A stretch of 64,000 nucleotides of DNA. Source: a bacterium 1XD42-76. Its GTDB lineage: Bacteria; Bacillota; Clostridia; Lachnospirales; Lachnospiraceae. Within the stretch, counting starts at the first letter, position 1, and each line of letters begins with the position of its first letter. Below are positions 1-9,274 of the stretch, piece after piece. Below the pieces are notes generated by a model that was given only the letters and a program-made list of their open reading frames with translations, made no database searches and was not told where the DNA came from. Location of the stretch: NCBI GenBank assembly GCA_009917545.1, contig QZDW01000001.1, positions 248,001 to 312,000 on the forward strand, in the 5' to 3' direction. A program made the translations under genes and the position numbers.

Positions 1-735
1 AGCCTGCTCTGCAGCCTGGAGCGGAGTCTTTCCGCTCAGATATGCCCCTGCCGCCACGGAACAGAACACATCGCCTGTACCGGGACGTCCCTCCCCGGCG
101 CTTTTCATTTTCACGAATTCCGCTTCATTCTGCCCACGCTCCAGCACGACATTCGTATAATAGACACCCTCACGTGCGCCCGTGATAATCACCGATTTTG
201 CGCCCATAAGCCGCAGCATCACGGCAAGATTTAAAAGCTCCTTCCTGCTAAAGCCGGTCTCCTTATAAGGCGTTCCCGTCAAAATGCAGGCCTCTGTCAC
301 ATTCGGCGTAACCAGATCCGCCACAGACACAAGCGCCTTGATTTCCTCACACATCTCCTCGGTATACGTAGGATAGAGCACACCGTGATCTCCCATCACC
401 GGATCGACCACCAGCTTTGTATCATCTGTACTGAGCGAAGGGAGCAGTCCGCGGACAATCTCAATCTGTTCCAGGGAGCCCAGAAAGCCAGTCACAATCC
501 CGTCAAAGGAAAGCCCCAGCTCCCGCCATTTGTCCGTATAGGAAATCATTTTATCCGTATAATCGTCAAAAAACCAGACGGGAAATCCCGTATGGTTTGA
601 GAGAATTGCCGTCGGCACGGGACAGCACTGAATCCGCATCGCCGAAAGAATCGGAATCGCCACGGTCAGAGAACAGCGGCCATATCCGGATAAGTCATTG
701 ATTACTGCAACCTTTTTCTGTGTGTGTTTTTCCAT
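1..735 (-). CDS. pdxY: Pyridoxamine/pyridoxal kinase, 3' end cut by window edge
   Basis: Phosphorylates vitamin B6 vitamers with ATP in the cytoplasm (ribokinase-like fold). The frame opens at an ATG at 735 and is still open at base 1, so 245 residues are visible and the C-terminus is missing. The N-terminus carries SGYGRCS, the usual B6-kinase start; DPVMGDHG lies mid-protein and the anion-hole motif GTGD is at about residues 219-222. It follows an ECF S-component gene by 46 bases, so the pair looks like B6 uptake plus trapping. The exact subfamily (PdxY versus a clostridial PdxK-like form) cannot be settled by eye. Confidence 0.88.
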   Translation of the reverse strand, partial: MEKHTQKKVAVINDLSGYGRCSLTVAIPILSAMRIQCCPVPTAILSNHTGFPVWFFDDYTDKMISYTDKWRELGLSFDGIVTGFLGSLEQIEIVRGLLPSLSTDDTKLVVDPVMGDHGVLYPTYTEEMCEEIKALVSVADLVTPNVTEACILTGTPYKETGFSRKELLNLAVMLRLMGAKSVIITGAREGVYYTNVVLERGQNEAEFVKMKSAGEGRPGTGDVFCSVAAGAYLSGKTPLQAAEQA

Positions 736-781
736 TACCTCTGGGATCTGCTCCTTTCCCGTTTCCCTGCCCCGGCATGTT

Positions 782-1390
782 CTATACTGCCTTTCGTCCC
801 TCTGTAACAGGAAGCAGGCAGCCCGTTTTTATAAGTACCGGACGCAGTGCATGGTAGAGAACCACTGCGATCACGGAATTCGTTACCGCATTGATTATCG
901 TCGTATACGTTGTGACTGCCAGGAGCGCCTTGATCGCCGAAGAGGCCTTGCCGGCGTTCGGGAACAGAAGCGTATACCAGACATATTTTAAGGACGGCTC
1001 GAAAATGCAGTTAAAACCCAGACCGCAGACAGCCGCAATCACAGACCATTTTAAAAGATGCGCCGGCTTGTGGTTCTCGGAAAGCCTGCCGAGCCGGTGC
1101 GCGACAAAGCCTGTCACCAGGCCGATCACCAGTTTGGCGATAAAGGTTCTGGGTGCGGAAGCCGCATAACCGCCGGTGATGTCGGCAATTGAGAGACCGA
1201 CAGCACCTGCCAGGCCGCCATATACACCGCCCAGAAGATATGCCGCCAGCACGACAAACGCATTCCCGATATGGATCTTGGTGCCGCTGGCTGAGATCGC
1301 CGGAAATACTGCGTAGCCAACATAGCAAAGCGCTGCCATCAGGCCTGCCTGAATCAGTTTCAGCAAATGATCGTTTCTTCTTCCATCCAT
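782..1390 (-). CDS. ECF transporter S component, predicted vitamin B6 (PdxU-like)
   Basis: Small membrane protein of 202 residues with about five to six hydrophobic segments and the small-residue-rich loops of energy-coupling-factor substrate-binding subunits, which bind a vitamin and work with a shared EcfAAT module encoded elsewhere. I chose the ATG at 1390 because AGGAGG sits 9 bases upstream; longer in-frame starts would place the ribosome site inside the gene. The substrate is inferred from the B6 kinase directly downstream. A promoter-like site lies at 1511-1538. Another vitamin or precursor remains possible. Confidence 0.75.
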   Translation of the reverse strand: MDGRRNDHLLKLIQAGLMAALCYVGYAVFPAISASGTKIHIGNAFVVLAAYLLGGVYGGLAGAVGLSIADITGGYAASAPRTFIAKLVIGLVTGFVAHRLGRLSENHKPAHLLKWSVIAAVCGLGFNCIFEPSLKYVWYTLLFPNAGKASSAIKALLAVTTYTTIINAVTNSVIAVVLYHALRPVLIKTGCLLPVTEGRKAV

Positions 1391-1510
1391 TATTTCCATC
1401 CTCCTGCATGCGTTCCGGCACTGCCGCACCCGGGAAGCTTGTACACATAATATACACCGCCGAACTTCCCGCTCCGGTTACTGCAGTACCATAAATTTTA
1501 TCTGCCGCCT

Positions 1511-1538
1511 ACTATAGCATGCAAGTGGATTGTATCAA
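1511..1538 (-). promoter_or_regulatory. Candidate promoter for the ECF S component / B6 kinase pair
   Basis: TTGATA (1538-1533) and TATAGT (1516-1511) are separated by 16 bases and lie about 120 bases upstream of the chosen start, in the 244-base gap after thiN. No known riboswitch consensus was recognised in that gap. Confidence 0.45.
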
Positions 1539-1634
1539 ATATCCAACTTAAGCTTTTTTATGCAGTCCAGACAGCCCTGACCTGGAAGGTATGTCTGCAG
1601 CCGTTTCTTCCCTCTCCGGCATCTGCCGGGTGAT

Positions 1635-2336
1635 TTAGTCCCTGGACTCCACGCAGATGAGGATCCCTTTCTCAAAACTCATGACTCCTGTACTCTCTGC
1701 CAGCTCATTACTCACGCAGAGGCCGGGATTCTCGAGAATGGAGATGTTTTTTTGTTCGAGCGGATACAGAAACCCCCTGAGCGTGATCCCCTTTACGTGT
1801 TCCGTGAGAGGCAAAAACGAGATATAGGGGCCGTAGAGCTCCTCTCTGTGATAAACCTTCAAACAGCCGTCTGAGCCGTCCAGCAGATAGATACGGTTTT
1901 TGGCATCATAAAGCTCCAGGGAAAGCCCGCGCCTTTTCCCCTGGTATAAAAGCTGGATATTAGACAGTTCATGGTCCAGCCGTCCGCCCGTGGCTCCCAG
2001 AACGTCCGCATGCGTACAGCCCGCCTTAAGCGCCGAATGTACAGCGAGCTCTGTGTCTGTTTCGTCTTTTCTCGGCTCATGCACCTCAGAGAGAAAATGC
2101 CCGTTCTCCTTAAGCGCCTCCATCCGTTCCCTGCCAAAGGTATCGAAATCACCCACTGCCAGATCCGGAGTAAGCCCCAGCTTCAGACAGGTATCAAGCC
2201 CGGCGTCCACAGCAATCACGAGCTCATAGCTTCTGTTCTTTAAGAAACCGGCGGCAAAAGTAAGATCAACCGGCCCGCCGGATACGATCAGCCCGTGCGT
2301 TATCTCCTCTGCTTTTGGCAGAAAGGGACGGTTCAC
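1635..2336 (-). CDS. thiN: Thiamine pyrophosphokinase
   Basis: Transfers pyrophosphate from ATP (giving AMP) to thiamine to make the cofactor TPP. 233 residues, normal family length. The N-terminal domain has the VIAVDAGLDTCLKLGLTPDL segment followed by GDFDTF, the family's acidic metal/ATP motif; further on come DETDTELA and a GATGGRLDHELSN stretch, both typical. The C-terminal part is the substrate-binding beta domain. The start overlaps the rpe stop by 4 bases (ATGA), so translation is probably coupled and the gene is the last member of the priA-to-thiN operon. Confidence 0.93.
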   Translation of the reverse strand: MNRPFLPKAEEITHGLIVSGGPVDLTFAAGFLKNRSYELVIAVDAGLDTCLKLGLTPDLAVGDFDTFGRERMEALKENGHFLSEVHEPRKDETDTELAVHSALKAGCTHADVLGATGGRLDHELSNIQLLYQGKRRGLSLELYDAKNRIYLLDGSDGCLKVYHREELYGPYISFLPLTEHVKGITLRGFLYPLEQKNISILENPGLCVSNELAESTGVMSFEKGILICVESRD

Positions 2337-3019
2337 TGCGGATCACCCGGACGACAGGCACAGTCAAACTCCTGCATCTTTCTTAAAAATTCCTGCACTG
2401 CGCCTTCCGTATCCTTCCCAAATACGGCAGAGCCGGCCACAATCACATTGGCTCCTGCCTCCAGGACCCGGCTCACATTTCCGGTATTGATACCGCCGTC
2501 CACCTCGATATCCGTATGAAGCCCGGCAAGGTCTAACATTGTCCGCAGACGGCGGATTTTATCGAGCGTATAGGGGATGAATTTCTGTCCGCCAAAGCCC
2601 GGATTGACTGACATGATAAGAAACATGTCAGCCTCGGAAAGGATACAGGAAAGGTTCTCCACCGGGGTCGCAGGATTGACGGCCACTCCGGCCAGACACC
2701 CGCACTCTTTAATCTGGTGTATCGTACGGTCCAGATGGCGGCAGGCCTCTTCGTGGACACAGATGAGATCAGCTCCTGCCTCCTTCATGGCCTCCACATA
2801 GCGTCCCGGCTCCTCGACCATCATATGGACGTCAAATACCCGGTCCGTACAGCTTCTGACACTCTGAATGACAGGAGCGCCAAAGGAAATGCTGGGGACA
2901 AACATCCCGTCCATCACATCAATATGGATATACTGTGCCCCGGCCAAAGCCGCTGTCCGTATCTCCTCTCCCAGCCGTTTAAAATCCGCCGCCAAAATGG
3001 ACGGTGCCAAAATATACAT
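2333..3019 (-). CDS. rpe: Ribulose-phosphate 3-epimerase
   Basis: Interconverts ribulose 5-phosphate and xylulose 5-phosphate in the pentose phosphate pathway. TIM barrel of 228 residues. Visible motifs: LAPSILAADF at the N-terminus, HIDVMDGMFVP with metal-binding His and catalytic Asp, the phosphate/substrate loop MSVNPGFGGQKF, and EVDGGI near the end. It begins 2 bases after the rsgA stop and its own stop overlaps thiN, so it sits within the tightly packed operon. Confidence 0.96.
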   Translation of the reverse strand: MYILAPSILAADFKRLGEEIRTAALAGAQYIHIDVMDGMFVPSISFGAPVIQSVRSCTDRVFDVHMMVEEPGRYVEAMKEAGADLICVHEEACRHLDRTIHQIKECGCLAGVAVNPATPVENLSCILSEADMFLIMSVNPGFGGQKFIPYTLDKIRRLRTMLDLAGLHTDIEVDGGINTGNVSRVLEAGANVIVAGSAVFGKDTEGAVQEFLRKMQEFDCACRPGDPQ

Positions 3020-3021
3020 AC

Positions 3022-3933
3022 TTAGTATCTCCTGTTATTTTTCAGTTCATTGTAAATCAATCTGTAGTTTTCATACCGGGAACCGGCAATCTTTCCCTCC
3101 TGCACCGCGGATTTGACGCCACAGTCGCGCTCTCCCACATGGACACAGCCCAAAAAGCGGCATTCAGGGACAAAGGGCGCGAACTCCGGAAAACAGGCTG
3201 CCAGTTCCTTCGGCTCGATCCCTTCTGTAAAGAGCGAGCCGAACCCGGGCGTATCCATGAGATACGTATCCGTTTCCACAAAAAACAGCTCTGAATGCCT
3301 CGTGGTATGCCGGCCTCTCTTGATCTTATCACTCACAGCCCCTGTCTCCATGCCGGCGTCTGGCTGCAGCAGATTCGTAAGCGACGATTTTCCGACTCCT
3401 GACGGCCCGGCAAGTGCCGTCGTCCGCCCTTTAAGCAGGGCCTTAAGCTCCCCGACGCCCTCCCCGCGCTTTGCGCTCACGGTACAGACCCGGTATCCCG
3501 CCTTTGTATAAATGTCTGCAAGGCGCGAAAGTTCCTCCGTTTCTGCCAGGTCAGTCTTATTGAAGCAGAGGATCACGGGCACGTCGCGCAGCTGCATGGA
3601 GACCAGGAACCGGTCGAGAAGATTCAGGTTTGGATCCGGCTCCGCCGCAGCAAATACAAGCATTGCCTGATTTATGTTAGCCACAGCGGGGCGGATTAAC
3701 TCGTTCTCGCGTTCAAGCACGCCGGTGATATTCCCTGTTCTCTCTTCGGCGTCCAGAATATCAAATTCTACATTATCCCCTACCAGAGGCCTGACGCCAC
3801 GTTCACGGAAGATGCCTCTGGCTTTGCATTCATACACAGCGGAGATCCCGTCATGAACATAGTAAAAACCGGCAATCCCCTTGACGATCTTTCCCCTGTG
3901 GACCTGGGACAACGTTTCTTCTCGCGGCATCAT
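3022..3933 (-). CDS. rsgA: Ribosome small-subunit-dependent GTPase A
   Basis: Circularly permuted GTPase that checks late 30S subunit assembly. 303 residues. The order is an N-terminal OB fold, then the GTPase motifs in permuted order (NKTD, GPSGVGKSS, DTPGFG), then a C-terminal zinc knuckle with CRFLGCVHVGERDC. The start overlaps the upstream PASTA kinase stop by 4 bases. In Bacillota rsgA is often next to prkC/prpC, and RsgA is a known substrate of such kinases in some species, which fits this placement. Confidence 0.96.
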   Translation of the reverse strand: MMPREETLSQVHRGKIVKGIAGFYYVHDGISAVYECKARGIFRERGVRPLVGDNVEFDILDAEERTGNITGVLERENELIRPAVANINQAMLVFAAAEPDPNLNLLDRFLVSMQLRDVPVILCFNKTDLAETEELSRLADIYTKAGYRVCTVSAKRGEGVGELKALLKGRTTALAGPSGVGKSSLTNLLQPDAGMETGAVSDKIKRGRHTTRHSELFFVETDTYLMDTPGFGSLFTEGIEPKELAACFPEFAPFVPECRFLGCVHVGERDCGVKSAVQEGKIAGSRYENYRLIYNELKNNRRY

Positions 3934-6125
3934 ACCTGCACCTCGGTAAACGTCACATTGTATGAAGTCAGCACCACATTGTTCGTCAGATCCACGATCT
4001 CCACCTCTCCGTTCTTTACGCCGTCGGCGCCTCTGATATTGTCAAACCGGATATCAAGCATCGTATCAGCGCTGTAGGCCTTCGGTTCGGCAAGCTTTGT
4101 GTACGTCACCTTACCGTTTACGGTCTGCTTTAACCGGATCAGGATCTGGATCTCCGAGGAGGCAGCTCCCGGCCCAAAGGACACCATAAGCGGATAGCTC
4201 GCCTCCAGGGAGGCCAGAAACTGCGTCTGAGGCTGCTCTCTTCCAAGACTGACCGTATAATTTACTATTGTACCTTTCTCTGTATCCTGACCGCTCGGAA
4301 TCTCCTGACGGATGATATGTCCCTCCGGAATATCGTTGTCGTGTTCTCTGGAAACGCTGCCTGTGATAAGCCCTGCACCAGATAAAAGCTCCTGCGCCTC
4401 AGCTTCGGGCTTTCCCTCAAGCGCAGGCATGGGCACAGTCTCCACAGCCGGGCCAGTGCTCACAAACAAAGTCACCGTATCACCAATTGCCGCACGGTCA
4501 GCCGGCTCAAAACGGATGATATTGCCGGCTTCCTCCGTATCGCTCGCCTCCTCCGTGACTGTAGTCTTAAGCCCTTTTCCTTCAAGGAGGCGGACTGCGG
4601 TATCCAGAGTCATATGTGTCAGCTCCAGAGAAGTCAGGTCAATCTTATTCGAACCGGAGCTCACGGTCACGGTTACCTTGGAATAGCGCGGCACAACGGA
4701 ATCGGCCTCCTTTTCCTGGGAAAGGACGAGTCCTTTTTCCACGGTATCCGAGGTCTCAAATTCAACCTGCATAACGAGGTCGAGTGCTTCCAGTTTCGCT
4801 TCCGCGACCTCCTGAGCGTCCCCGATCAGGAGCGGCATGCGTACCTCCTTCTGACTTAACGTCTCCTCCGTCTCTGTCTCTGTTTCCCCTGTCTCCTCGG
4901 TCTCTATTGTCATTGCCGTCGTCTCTTCCGTCACCGCCGTCGTATCCTCTGCGCTCCGTCCGAAGAATCCGCCAATTTTCGTGAGGAATACGCCGACTGC
5001 AATCACTACTAAAATGGCCGCCAGTACGCCGAGTCCCGCAAGGAGCTTTTCTACCCCTGTGGCTTCTTCCTTCTGTTTTCTCTGCGGCGGTTTCGGCCTT
5101 CTCTGCGGCTCGTTTCCCGTCCGCTCTTCCCTGCCCCTGCGGGCAGGATGTGTATCCTGCGGGCGCTTGCTGACGCCCTGTATGATGTGGAGCTCCCTCT
5201 GGTCGATCTTGATCGTATCTGATGAGACCACGTTTTTCTCATTCTTCTCGACGACCTTCTCGTTCTTTTTCTCTTCCTCCACGATCCCTACGGTTGCAGA
5301 GCCGGGCGGGCTTAAGAGGGCGCGGCGCAGATCTGCAATCACAACGCCGACCTTATCATACCGGTCCTCCGGCCTCTTTTCCGTACATTTTAAAATGATC
5401 TTTTCAAAAGCCGCTGATATCTCAGGATTATATGTGCTCGGCGGCTTCACCGGTTCCTCCAGATGTGCTAAAGCCACAGCCACCGTATTGTTGCCTTCAA
5501 AGGGCAGACGCCCGGCCGCCATCTCATACATTGTGATACCCAGAGAATAGATATCACTGCGTTCGTCGCTGTATTCCCCCTTGGCCTGCTCCGGCGAAAT
5601 GTAATAGACAGAACCGACCACCGTAGCACCGATCGTCTGCGCGGAGACCGCCCTTGCAATACCGAAATCTGCCACCTTCACCGTGCCATCCTTGGAGATC
5701 AGCATATTCTGTGGTTTGATATCGCGGTGGATAATGTGCTGCTTATGTGCTGCTTCGATCCCCTGCGCCACCTGAATCGCAATGCCAATGGCCTCCTTCA
5801 TGTCCAGACGGCCTTTTTTGGTGATATAGCTCTTGAGCGTAATCCCCTCCACAAGCTCCATGACGATGAAATGAATATCGCCCTCGTCCACAACATCGTA
5901 GATATTCACGATATTCGAATGCGTCAGACCAGCTGCTGCCTGAGCCTCCATCTTGAATTTGCTGACGAAATTGGCGTCGTCCGTAAATTCCGCCTTGAGC
6001 ACTTTGATTGCCACCAGACGGTTTAATTTATGGCATTTCGCCTTATAGACGTCCGACATTCCGCCAGAGCCGATTTTTTCTATAATTTCATACCGCTCCT
6101 GGAGCACTGTTCCCACTCTCAGCAT
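3930..6125 (-). CDS. prkC: PASTA-domain Ser/Thr protein kinase (PrkC/Stk1 family)
   Basis: Membrane-anchored sensor kinase linked to cell-wall state. 731 residues: kinase domain about 12-272 with glycine loop GSGGMSDVYK, HRDIKPQN and DFG, a basic linker, one transmembrane helix at about 360-385, a Thr/Glu-rich spacer, then three extracellular PASTA repeats (about 425-490, 491-560 and 561-630) and a C-terminal region of about 100 residues after the last PASTA. PASTA repeats bind muropeptides or lipid II in characterised homologues. It overlaps the phosphatase gene by 7 bases and rsgA by 4. Confidence 0.95.
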   Translation of the reverse strand: MLRVGTVLQERYEIIEKIGSGGMSDVYKAKCHKLNRLVAIKVLKAEFTDDANFVSKFKMEAQAAAGLTHSNIVNIYDVVDEGDIHFIVMELVEGITLKSYITKKGRLDMKEAIGIAIQVAQGIEAAHKQHIIHRDIKPQNMLISKDGTVKVADFGIARAVSAQTIGATVVGSVYYISPEQAKGEYSDERSDIYSLGITMYEMAAGRLPFEGNNTVAVALAHLEEPVKPPSTYNPEISAAFEKIILKCTEKRPEDRYDKVGVVIADLRRALLSPPGSATVGIVEEEKKNEKVVEKNEKNVVSSDTIKIDQRELHIIQGVSKRPQDTHPARRGREERTGNEPQRRPKPPQRKQKEEATGVEKLLAGLGVLAAILVVIAVGVFLTKIGGFFGRSAEDTTAVTEETTAMTIETEETGETETETEETLSQKEVRMPLLIGDAQEVAEAKLEALDLVMQVEFETSDTVEKGLVLSQEKEADSVVPRYSKVTVTVSSGSNKIDLTSLELTHMTLDTAVRLLEGKGLKTTVTEEASDTEEAGNIIRFEPADRAAIGDTVTLFVSTGPAVETVPMPALEGKPEAEAQELLSGAGLITGSVSREHDNDIPEGHIIRQEIPSGQDTEKGTIVNYTVSLGREQPQTQFLASLEASYPLMVSFGPGAASSEIQILIRLKQTVNGKVTYTKLAEPKAYSADTMLDIRFDNIRGADGVKNGEVEIVDLTNNVVLTSYNVTFTEVQV

Positions 6126-6862
6126 AGCCTCACCTCGCTTGCTCCGGGTTCTGCCAGGATCACGGCAATATTGTCGCGCCCTCCGTTTTCATTCGCTCCG
6201 GCGATCAGGCTTTTCGTTTTCTGTTCCAGGGAATCCCCGCTTCTTAAGATCCGGCTGATTGCCGAATCCTCCATCATATTCGTCAGGCCGTCCGAACATA
6301 ACAGCACACAGTCACGCTTTCTAAGCGGCACTTCAAAAAAGTCCGGCTCAACCTCACTCTCGATGCCGACCGCACGTGTAATAATATTCTTCTGGCTCTC
6401 GTATGACTCGCTGTTACGCTCCATCTTCCCCAGGGATACCATCGCCTCCACCAAGGAGTGATCTCTTGTAATCTGCTTTAACTCGTCGCGGAACAGATAG
6501 AGGCGGCTGTCCCCCACGTTTACCACGTACATCATACCTCCGGACACTGTGGCAGCCACCAGCGTGGAGCCCATCCCGCTTCTGTCCGGATTCTGCATGG
6601 CCTCCTGGTAGAGAAGGTAGTTCACACGCTCAATCGCCTTGCGGAGCACCGTGACTACGTCCGTCTCCGTGGAGTCCTTTATGAATCCCGACAGCCGTTC
6701 CACCAGAAACCGGGAGGCAAAGTCCCCCGCTTTATGGCCTCCCATGCCGTCGGCGACGATAAAAAGATTCGGAAATGGCCCGACCGGTGCGGCGGATGCA
6801 AAAATCGAGTCCTGATTGATTCTCCGGACGCGTCCGATATCCGTCTGTGCGTATGCAATCAT
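6119..6862 (-). CDS. prpC: PP2C-type Ser/Thr phosphatase, partner of the PASTA kinase
   Basis: Mn/Mg-dependent phosphatase that reverses the kinase's phosphorylation. 247 residues, normal PrpC/Stp1 length. The PPM motifs are present: an early N-Q-D-S segment, VADGMGGHKAGD (metal-binding Asp), GDSRLYLFR, CSDGLTN and GRDNIAVI near the end. No transmembrane segment, so cytoplasmic. ATGA overlap with rlmN upstream and a 7-base overlap with the kinase downstream. Confidence 0.95.
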   Translation of the reverse strand: MIAYAQTDIGRVRRINQDSIFASAAPVGPFPNLFIVADGMGGHKAGDFASRFLVERLSGFIKDSTETDVVTVLRKAIERVNYLLYQEAMQNPDRSGMGSTLVAATVSGGMMYVVNVGDSRLYLFRDELKQITRDHSLVEAMVSLGKMERNSESYESQKNIITRAVGIESEVEPDFFEVPLRKRDCVLLCSDGLTNMMEDSAISRILRSGDSLEQKTKSLIAGANENGGRDNIAVILAEPGASEVRLC

Positions 6863-7914
6863 GAATGCTTATTTCCCTCCTCCTCATTCAGATAACTCTT
6901 GCGGAGCTGCCCGCAGGCCCCGCCGATATCGCGTCCCATCTCACGCCTCACTGTAACGTTAAGCCCATATGATACCAGCGTCTCCTTAAAACGTTCCACG
7001 GCCTCCCGCTCCGACTGTCTGTAGTCCCGCTCCCGGATCGGATTGACCGGAATCAGGTTGACATGACCGTGTTCATGCTTCAAAAGCCTTGCCAGCGCTT
7101 TTGCCTCTTCCTGACTGTCATTTACTCCCCGCACCAGACTGTACTCAAATGTCAGCCGCCTGCCTGTGCGCTCATAATACTCCCTGCAGGCCGGGAGAAC
7201 CTCATCCAGGGAATAGCGGTTGGCGATCGGCATCAGGTTTTTTCTCACCGAATCGTTCGGCGCGTGCAGAGAGAGCGCCAGTGTGACGGAGAGCCCTTCC
7301 CCTGCAAAACAACGAATCTCAGGGACCAGTCCGCAGGTGGAAACAGTAATGTTCCTCTGGCTGATGTGAAGCCCGTTCCCGTCGCTTAAAAGGCGGATGA
7401 AACGCACCAGGGCGTCATAATTATCCATCGGTTCCCCGCTTCCCATCACCACTACATTCGAGACGCGTTCTCCCGTCATGGCCTGAATGCGGTATACCTG
7501 ATCGAGCATCTCTGAGGCCTGCAGATTCCGTGTCAGTCCGTCTAAGGTCGAGGCACAAAAGCGGCAGCCCATGCGGCAGCCAACCTGAGAGGAAATACAG
7601 ACTGAATTTCCATGTTTGTATTTCATAAGTACACTTTCAATCACATTGCCGTCCCCGAGGCCAAAAAGGAATTTTTTCGTGCCGTCGATCCCGGATTCCA
7701 GTACCCGCACCGTTTTCAGGGAAGTCATGGCTGTCGATGAGGCAAGTGTTTCCCGGAATGTCTGCGGCAGGTTCGTCATCTCCCCCACATCGTTTGCAAG
7801 CTTCTGGTGCAGCCACTGGAACAGCTGCTTTGCACGAAAGGGCTTCTCCCCCAGGCTCTCTGTGAGTTCTGTAAGCTCTGAGAGCGTCATGGATTTGATA
7901 TCACATCGTTCCAT
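6859..7914 (-). CDS. rlmN: 23S rRNA (adenine-2503-C2)-methyltransferase
   Basis: Radical SAM enzyme that methylates C2 of A2503 in 23S rRNA and A37 of some tRNAs. 351 residues from the ATG at 7914; a longer frame reaches 7980 but would overlap rsmB, and a GGAGAA site precedes 7914. The cluster motif CRMGCRFCAS gives the C-x3-C-x2-C [4Fe-4S] ligands, followed by GSGEPMDN. The two further Cys that RlmN uses lie in the expected regions near MGCRF and the C-terminal GGACGQL. Confidence 0.95.
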   Translation of the reverse strand: MERCDIKSMTLSELTELTESLGEKPFRAKQLFQWLHQKLANDVGEMTNLPQTFRETLASSTAMTSLKTVRVLESGIDGTKKFLFGLGDGNVIESVLMKYKHGNSVCISSQVGCRMGCRFCASTLDGLTRNLQASEMLDQVYRIQAMTGERVSNVVVMGSGEPMDNYDALVRFIRLLSDGNGLHISQRNITVSTCGLVPEIRCFAGEGLSVTLALSLHAPNDSVRKNLMPIANRYSLDEVLPACREYYERTGRRLTFEYSLVRGVNDSQEEAKALARLLKHEHGHVNLIPVNPIRERDYRQSEREAVERFKETLVSYGLNVTVRREMGRDIGGACGQLRKSYLNEEEGNKHS

Positions 7915-7930
7915 TTTGTTTTTTCTCCAC

Positions 7931-9274
7931 TCATGCCGGTTTTTTGCAGAAAGCAGCGATAAAAAAGCCGTCGCAGCCATGTCTGCCGGGCAGGATCAAA
8001 AGCTGGTTTCCCTCACAGTCTTTGCGGAATTTCCCGGGGACACGCAAAGACAGCGGGACAGCCTCCAGAGGAAGCGCTTCTTTCGCCCAGACGGCATTTT
8101 CTTCATTTTCCATCTTTTCTACTGTGCAGGTACTGTAAAGGAGCAGACCGCTCGGCTTCAGATACCGGCAGGCCACAGACAAAAATTTCCTCTGGAGCTC
8201 TGCCAGTACGCTCAGGTCCTCCTCTCTGAGCCTCAGCTTGATATCCGGTTTCCTGCCAAGAATCCCCAGGCCGGAACAGGGAAGATCTGCCAGAACAATA
8301 TCTGCTTTCCCTTCCAGCGTCCCATCAAAAACAGACGCATCCCACGCTCTGGCACGGATATTGGAAAAACCGCAGCGCGCAGCGTTCTCCTCAATCAATG
8401 CAACTTTGGCTTCTGTCAGATCCCTGGCTTCCACGAGCCCTGTCCCTCCCAGAAGGTCTGCGATATGGAGCGCCTTCCCGCCAGGAGCGCTGCACAGGTC
8501 AAGGACAAAATCACCTTTCTTTGGTGATGCAACGGCTCCCACCAGATACGAGCTCAAATCCTGAACCACAAAAAAGCCTTTCTGGAAGGCCTCCGTCTGT
8601 TCCAGGGAGTCATAACCGGATATCTGGTAAACGGCCCCGTTTCCACCATCCAGCACATGTACGGTAATCCCCTGCTTCTCAAGGCTTTTGCAGATTGTCT
8701 CTGCCGAAGCCTTGCTCAGATTAAACCGGACGGTAAGCCCGTCCCGCCTGTTCTCAGAAAGAAGCGCCTTTGCTGTCTCCTCTGCCGTCTCCCGCCCGTA
8801 GTCACGCTCCCACATGGAAAAAATCCACTGTGGAAGGGCATAACAAAGCTCCGGCGTATCAAAAGAAAGCTTGCCCTTTTCTCTGGAAAGCGTCCGCAGA
8901 ACACCGTTTACAAAGCCGGAAAGTCCCAAAAAACCTCTCTTTTTCGCCAGCTTTACCGCCTCGTTGACAACAGCCGAATCGGGTACGCGCTCCATAAAAA
9001 GAATCTGGTAAGCCGACATTCTGAGGAGTGTCCTGACAACCGGCTTCATTTTCGTTTTCTTTACTTTGGAAACGCGGTCGATAGCATAATCGAGCCTTGG
9101 CAGGTATTCTATCGTCCCTTCCGTCATTCTGGTGATAAACGCCCGGTCCTGCCTTGGCAGGTACCCGTACTTATCCAAGGCCTGCCTCAGCACAATGTGG
9201 CTGAAGGCCCCTTTTTCCAGCACTTCCACCAGAAGGTCAAGGACGATCTCTCTTGTATTCGTCCCATTAATCAC
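7931..9274 (-). CDS. rsmB: 16S rRNA (cytosine-967-C5)-methyltransferase
   Basis: m5C methyltransferase with an N-terminal NusB-like RNA-binding domain (about 1-130) and a C-terminal SAM domain: DLCSAPGGKALHIA, DLPCSGLG and the catalytic YSTCT. The start is the GTG at 9274, preceded by GGAGG; a longer frame to 9364 would lie inside the upstream gene and lacks family similarity. 447 residues. The GTG shares 8 bases with the end of the metallopeptidase gene, indicating coupled translation. Confidence 0.92.
   Translation of the reverse strand: MINGTNTREIVLDLLVEVLEKGAFSHIVLRQALDKYGYLPRQDRAFITRMTEGTIEYLPRLDYAIDRVSKVKKTKMKPVVRTLLRMSAYQILFMERVPDSAVVNEAVKLAKKRGFLGLSGFVNGVLRTLSREKGKLSFDTPELCYALPQWIFSMWERDYGRETAEETAKALLSENRRDGLTVRFNLSKASAETICKSLEKQGITVHVLDGGNGAVYQISGYDSLEQTEAFQKGFFVVQDLSSYLVGAVASPKKGDFVLDLCSAPGGKALHIADLLGGTGLVEARDLTEAKVALIEENAARCGFSNIRARAWDASVFDGTLEGKADIVLADLPCSGLGILGRKPDIKLRLREEDLSVLAELQRKFLSVACRYLKPSGLLLYSTCTVEKMENEENAVWAKEALPLEAVPLSLRVPGKFRKDCEGNQLLILPGRHGCDGFFIAAFCKKPA

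Noticed and set aside
1391-1634. TPP or other riboswitch near thiN and the ECF gene
   Set aside because: No thi-box or other known consensus was found; only a promoter-like pair.
4784-5550. Long plus-strand Ser/Pro-rich ORFs opposite the PASTA kinase
   Set aside because: They are antisense shadows of a well-supported coding frame, with no start signals.
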